The notes beneath the pieces were generated by a model, which was given only the letters and a program-made list of their open reading frames with translations, made no database searches and was not told the origin of the DNA. This document shows, one piece after another, positions 14,844 through 15,980 of a stretch of DNA of 15,980 bases (position 1 is the stretch's first letter; each line of letters begins with the position of its first letter). The translations under genes were made by a program, and so were the position numbers. Origin of the DNA: Sulfitobacter sp. (GTDB taxonomy: Bacteria > Pseudomonadota > Alphaproteobacteria > Rhodobacterales > Rhodobacteraceae); the NCBI GenBank assembly GCA_024636395.1, contig JAGXHD010000208.1:1-15980 (forward strand), written 5' to 3'.

Positions 14844-15980
14844 GCCCGCTGCGCGACGATCTTCGCAATCCCGAGCGTATCGAGCACCTTCGCTTCGATG
14901 TGCTCGGCATTCATCGCGGCTACAGTGTACATGCCTTCCGGACTCGCCTGATCGATGAAGATGTCGGGCAGCACCATGGAGCGGTACTTGAGCCCGTTAT
15001 CGAACACTCCTTCTTCGGCCAGGAGCTGTGCGACATGGCTGCCGAAGCCACCGATGGCACCCTCCTCGACTGTAATAAGCGCATCGTGATCATGTGCGAG
15101 TGACAGGATCATGTCGCGGTCGAGCGGTTTGGCAAAGCGGGCGTCCGCGATGGTAGGTGTGATGCCTTTGGCACTGAGCGCTTCAGCGGCTTTTTCGACC
15201 TCTTCGAGCCGGGTTCCAAAAGACAGGATTGCGACGCGACTGCCTTTCCGGATTATCCGGCCCTTGCCGATCTCGAGGGGGATGCCTCGCTCCGGCATCT
15301 CCACGCCGCGCCCTTCGCCGCGCGGAAAGCGGAAGGCGATGGGACCATCGTCATGGGCGGCGGCGGTGGCGACCATATGCTTGAGCTCCGCTTCATCCGC
15401 GGCGGCCATTACTACAAATCCCGGCAGATTGGCGAGATAGGCGACATCGAAAGACCCCGCGTGGGTCGCCCCGTCGGCGCCAACGAGTCCTGCGCGGTCG
15501 ATGGCGAAGCGGACGGGAAGGCGCTGGATCGCCACATCATGCACGACCTGGTCATAGCCACGCTGCAGGAAAGTCGAGTACATCGTGCAGAACGGTTTCA
15601 TGCCGCCTGCGGCGAGGGCTGCGGAGAAAGTGACGCCGTGCTGCTCGGCAATGCCGACATCGAAACAGCGGGAGGGAAAACGCTCCATGAACAGATTGAG
15701 GCCGGTGCCGTCGGGCATGGCGGCGGTGATGGCGCAGATCTTGTCGTCCTGTGCGGCGAGTTGCACCAGCGCATCGGAGTAGACGTTTGTGTAGCTAGGT
15801 GCGTTGCTGGGCGCTTTTTTCTGCTCGCCGGTGACCACATTGAATTTAGCTGTGGCGTGCCCTTTGTCGCGGGCGGCTTCGGCAGGCCCGTAGCCTTTGC
15901 CCTTTTTCGTCAGCACGTGGATCAGGATCGGCCCGGTCGCGCGCGCCTTGACGGTACGCAATACGGGCAACAGCTGGTTC
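14840..15980 (-). CDS. dxs: 1-deoxy-D-xylulose-5-phosphate synthase, C-terminal 379 residues (runs off window)
   Basis: First enzyme of the MEP isoprenoid pathway: a thiamine-diphosphate enzyme joining pyruvate and glyceraldehyde 3-phosphate. The visible part starts within the end of the N-terminal thiamine-diphosphate domain (LLPVLRTVKARATGPILIHV, TKKGKGYGPAE). It holds the whole pyrimidine-binding domain with the catalytic glutamate motif FDVGIAEQHGVTF, STFLQRGYDQVVHDV, DRAGLVGADGATHAG and FRFPRGEG. The C-terminal transketolase domain follows (GSRVAILSFGTRLEEV, TVEEGAIGGFGSHV, PDIFIDQASPEGMY). About 260 N-terminal residues lie outside the window, going by the usual length near 640. It converges on the sodium channel gene with no space for a terminator. 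Confidence 0.96.
   Translation of the reverse strand, partial: NQLLPVLRTVKARATGPILIHVLTKKGKGYGPAEAARDKGHATAKFNVVTGEQKKAPSNAPSYTNVYSDALVQLAAQDDKICAITAAMPDGTGLNLFMERFPSRCFDVGIAEQHGVTFSAALAAGGMKPFCTMYSTFLQRGYDQVVHDVAIQRLPVRFAIDRAGLVGADGATHAGSFDVAYLANLPGFVVMAAADEAELKHMVATAAAHDDGPIAFRFPRGEGRGVEMPERGIPLEIGKGRIIRKGSRVAILSFGTRLEEVEKAAEALSAKGITPTIADARFAKPLDRDMILSLAHDHDALITVEEGAIGGFGSHVAQLLAEEGVFDNGLKYRSMVLPDIFIDQASPEGMYTVAAMNAEHIEAKVLDTLGIAKIVAQRA

Noticed and set aside
1..15980. CRISPR arrays, tRNA/rRNA genes, insertion sequences, toxin-antitoxin or phage-defence genes
   Set aside because: I looked for repeat-spacer structure, cloverleaf-like segments, transposase motifs and terminal inverted repeats on both strands and found none.

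Overview
The window is GC-rich DNA, apart from a visibly more AT-rich stretch near 12.6-13.06 kb. Its gene content suggests a marine alphaproteobacterium of the Rhodobacterales/Roseobacter group. The reasons are a NavBac-type sodium channel of the kind known in roseobacters, YjbH/YjbF exopolysaccharide proteins, the adenine deaminase type and the DXS sequence. This placement is inference from protein resemblance; no rRNA or other phylogenetic marker lies in the window.

Layout. (1) 1-2264, minus strand: adenine deaminase (ade) followed by an overlapping, window-truncated hypothetical gene. (2) 2313-4845, plus strand: a VOC/glyoxalase-fold protein, a class II aldolase/adducin protein and a GT4 glycosyltransferase. 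(3) 4863-5987, minus strand: a Wza-like outer-membrane polysaccharide export lipoprotein, convergent with the glycosyltransferase. (4) 6073-9612, plus strand: an SDR epimerase/reductase, a PglC/WcaJ-type initiating sugar-phosphate transferase (ATGA overlap) and a membrane-anchored FlaA1/WbpM-type nucleotide-sugar 4,6-dehydratase. (5) 9744-13000, plus strand: YjbH and YjbF (ATGA overlap), then a separate 80-residue YjbE-like secreted protein closed by a strong intrinsic terminator. (6) 13101-14843, plus strand: a YeeZ-like SDR protein and a voltage-gated sodium channel. (7) 14840-15980, minus strand: the C-terminal part of 1-deoxyxylulose-5-phosphate synthase (dxs), whose stop codon shares a CTAG palindrome with the channel gene.

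How it fits together. The region from about 3.6 to 13.0 kb is a surface-polysaccharide locus. It can make a 4,6-dideoxy (possibly N-acetylquinovosamine-type) nucleotide sugar, start a lipid-linked glycan on undecaprenyl phosphate, extend it with a GT4 enzyme and pass it through the outer membrane. Wza is present, with the YjbH/YjbF/YjbE set as accessory secretion or modification factors. No Wzx flippase, Wzy polymerase or Wzc/Wzb kinase pair is in view, so the locus is either partial or works with genes elsewhere. I saw no tRNA, rRNA, CRISPR array, insertion sequence or phage gene, and no gene-free stretch longer than about 180 bases.
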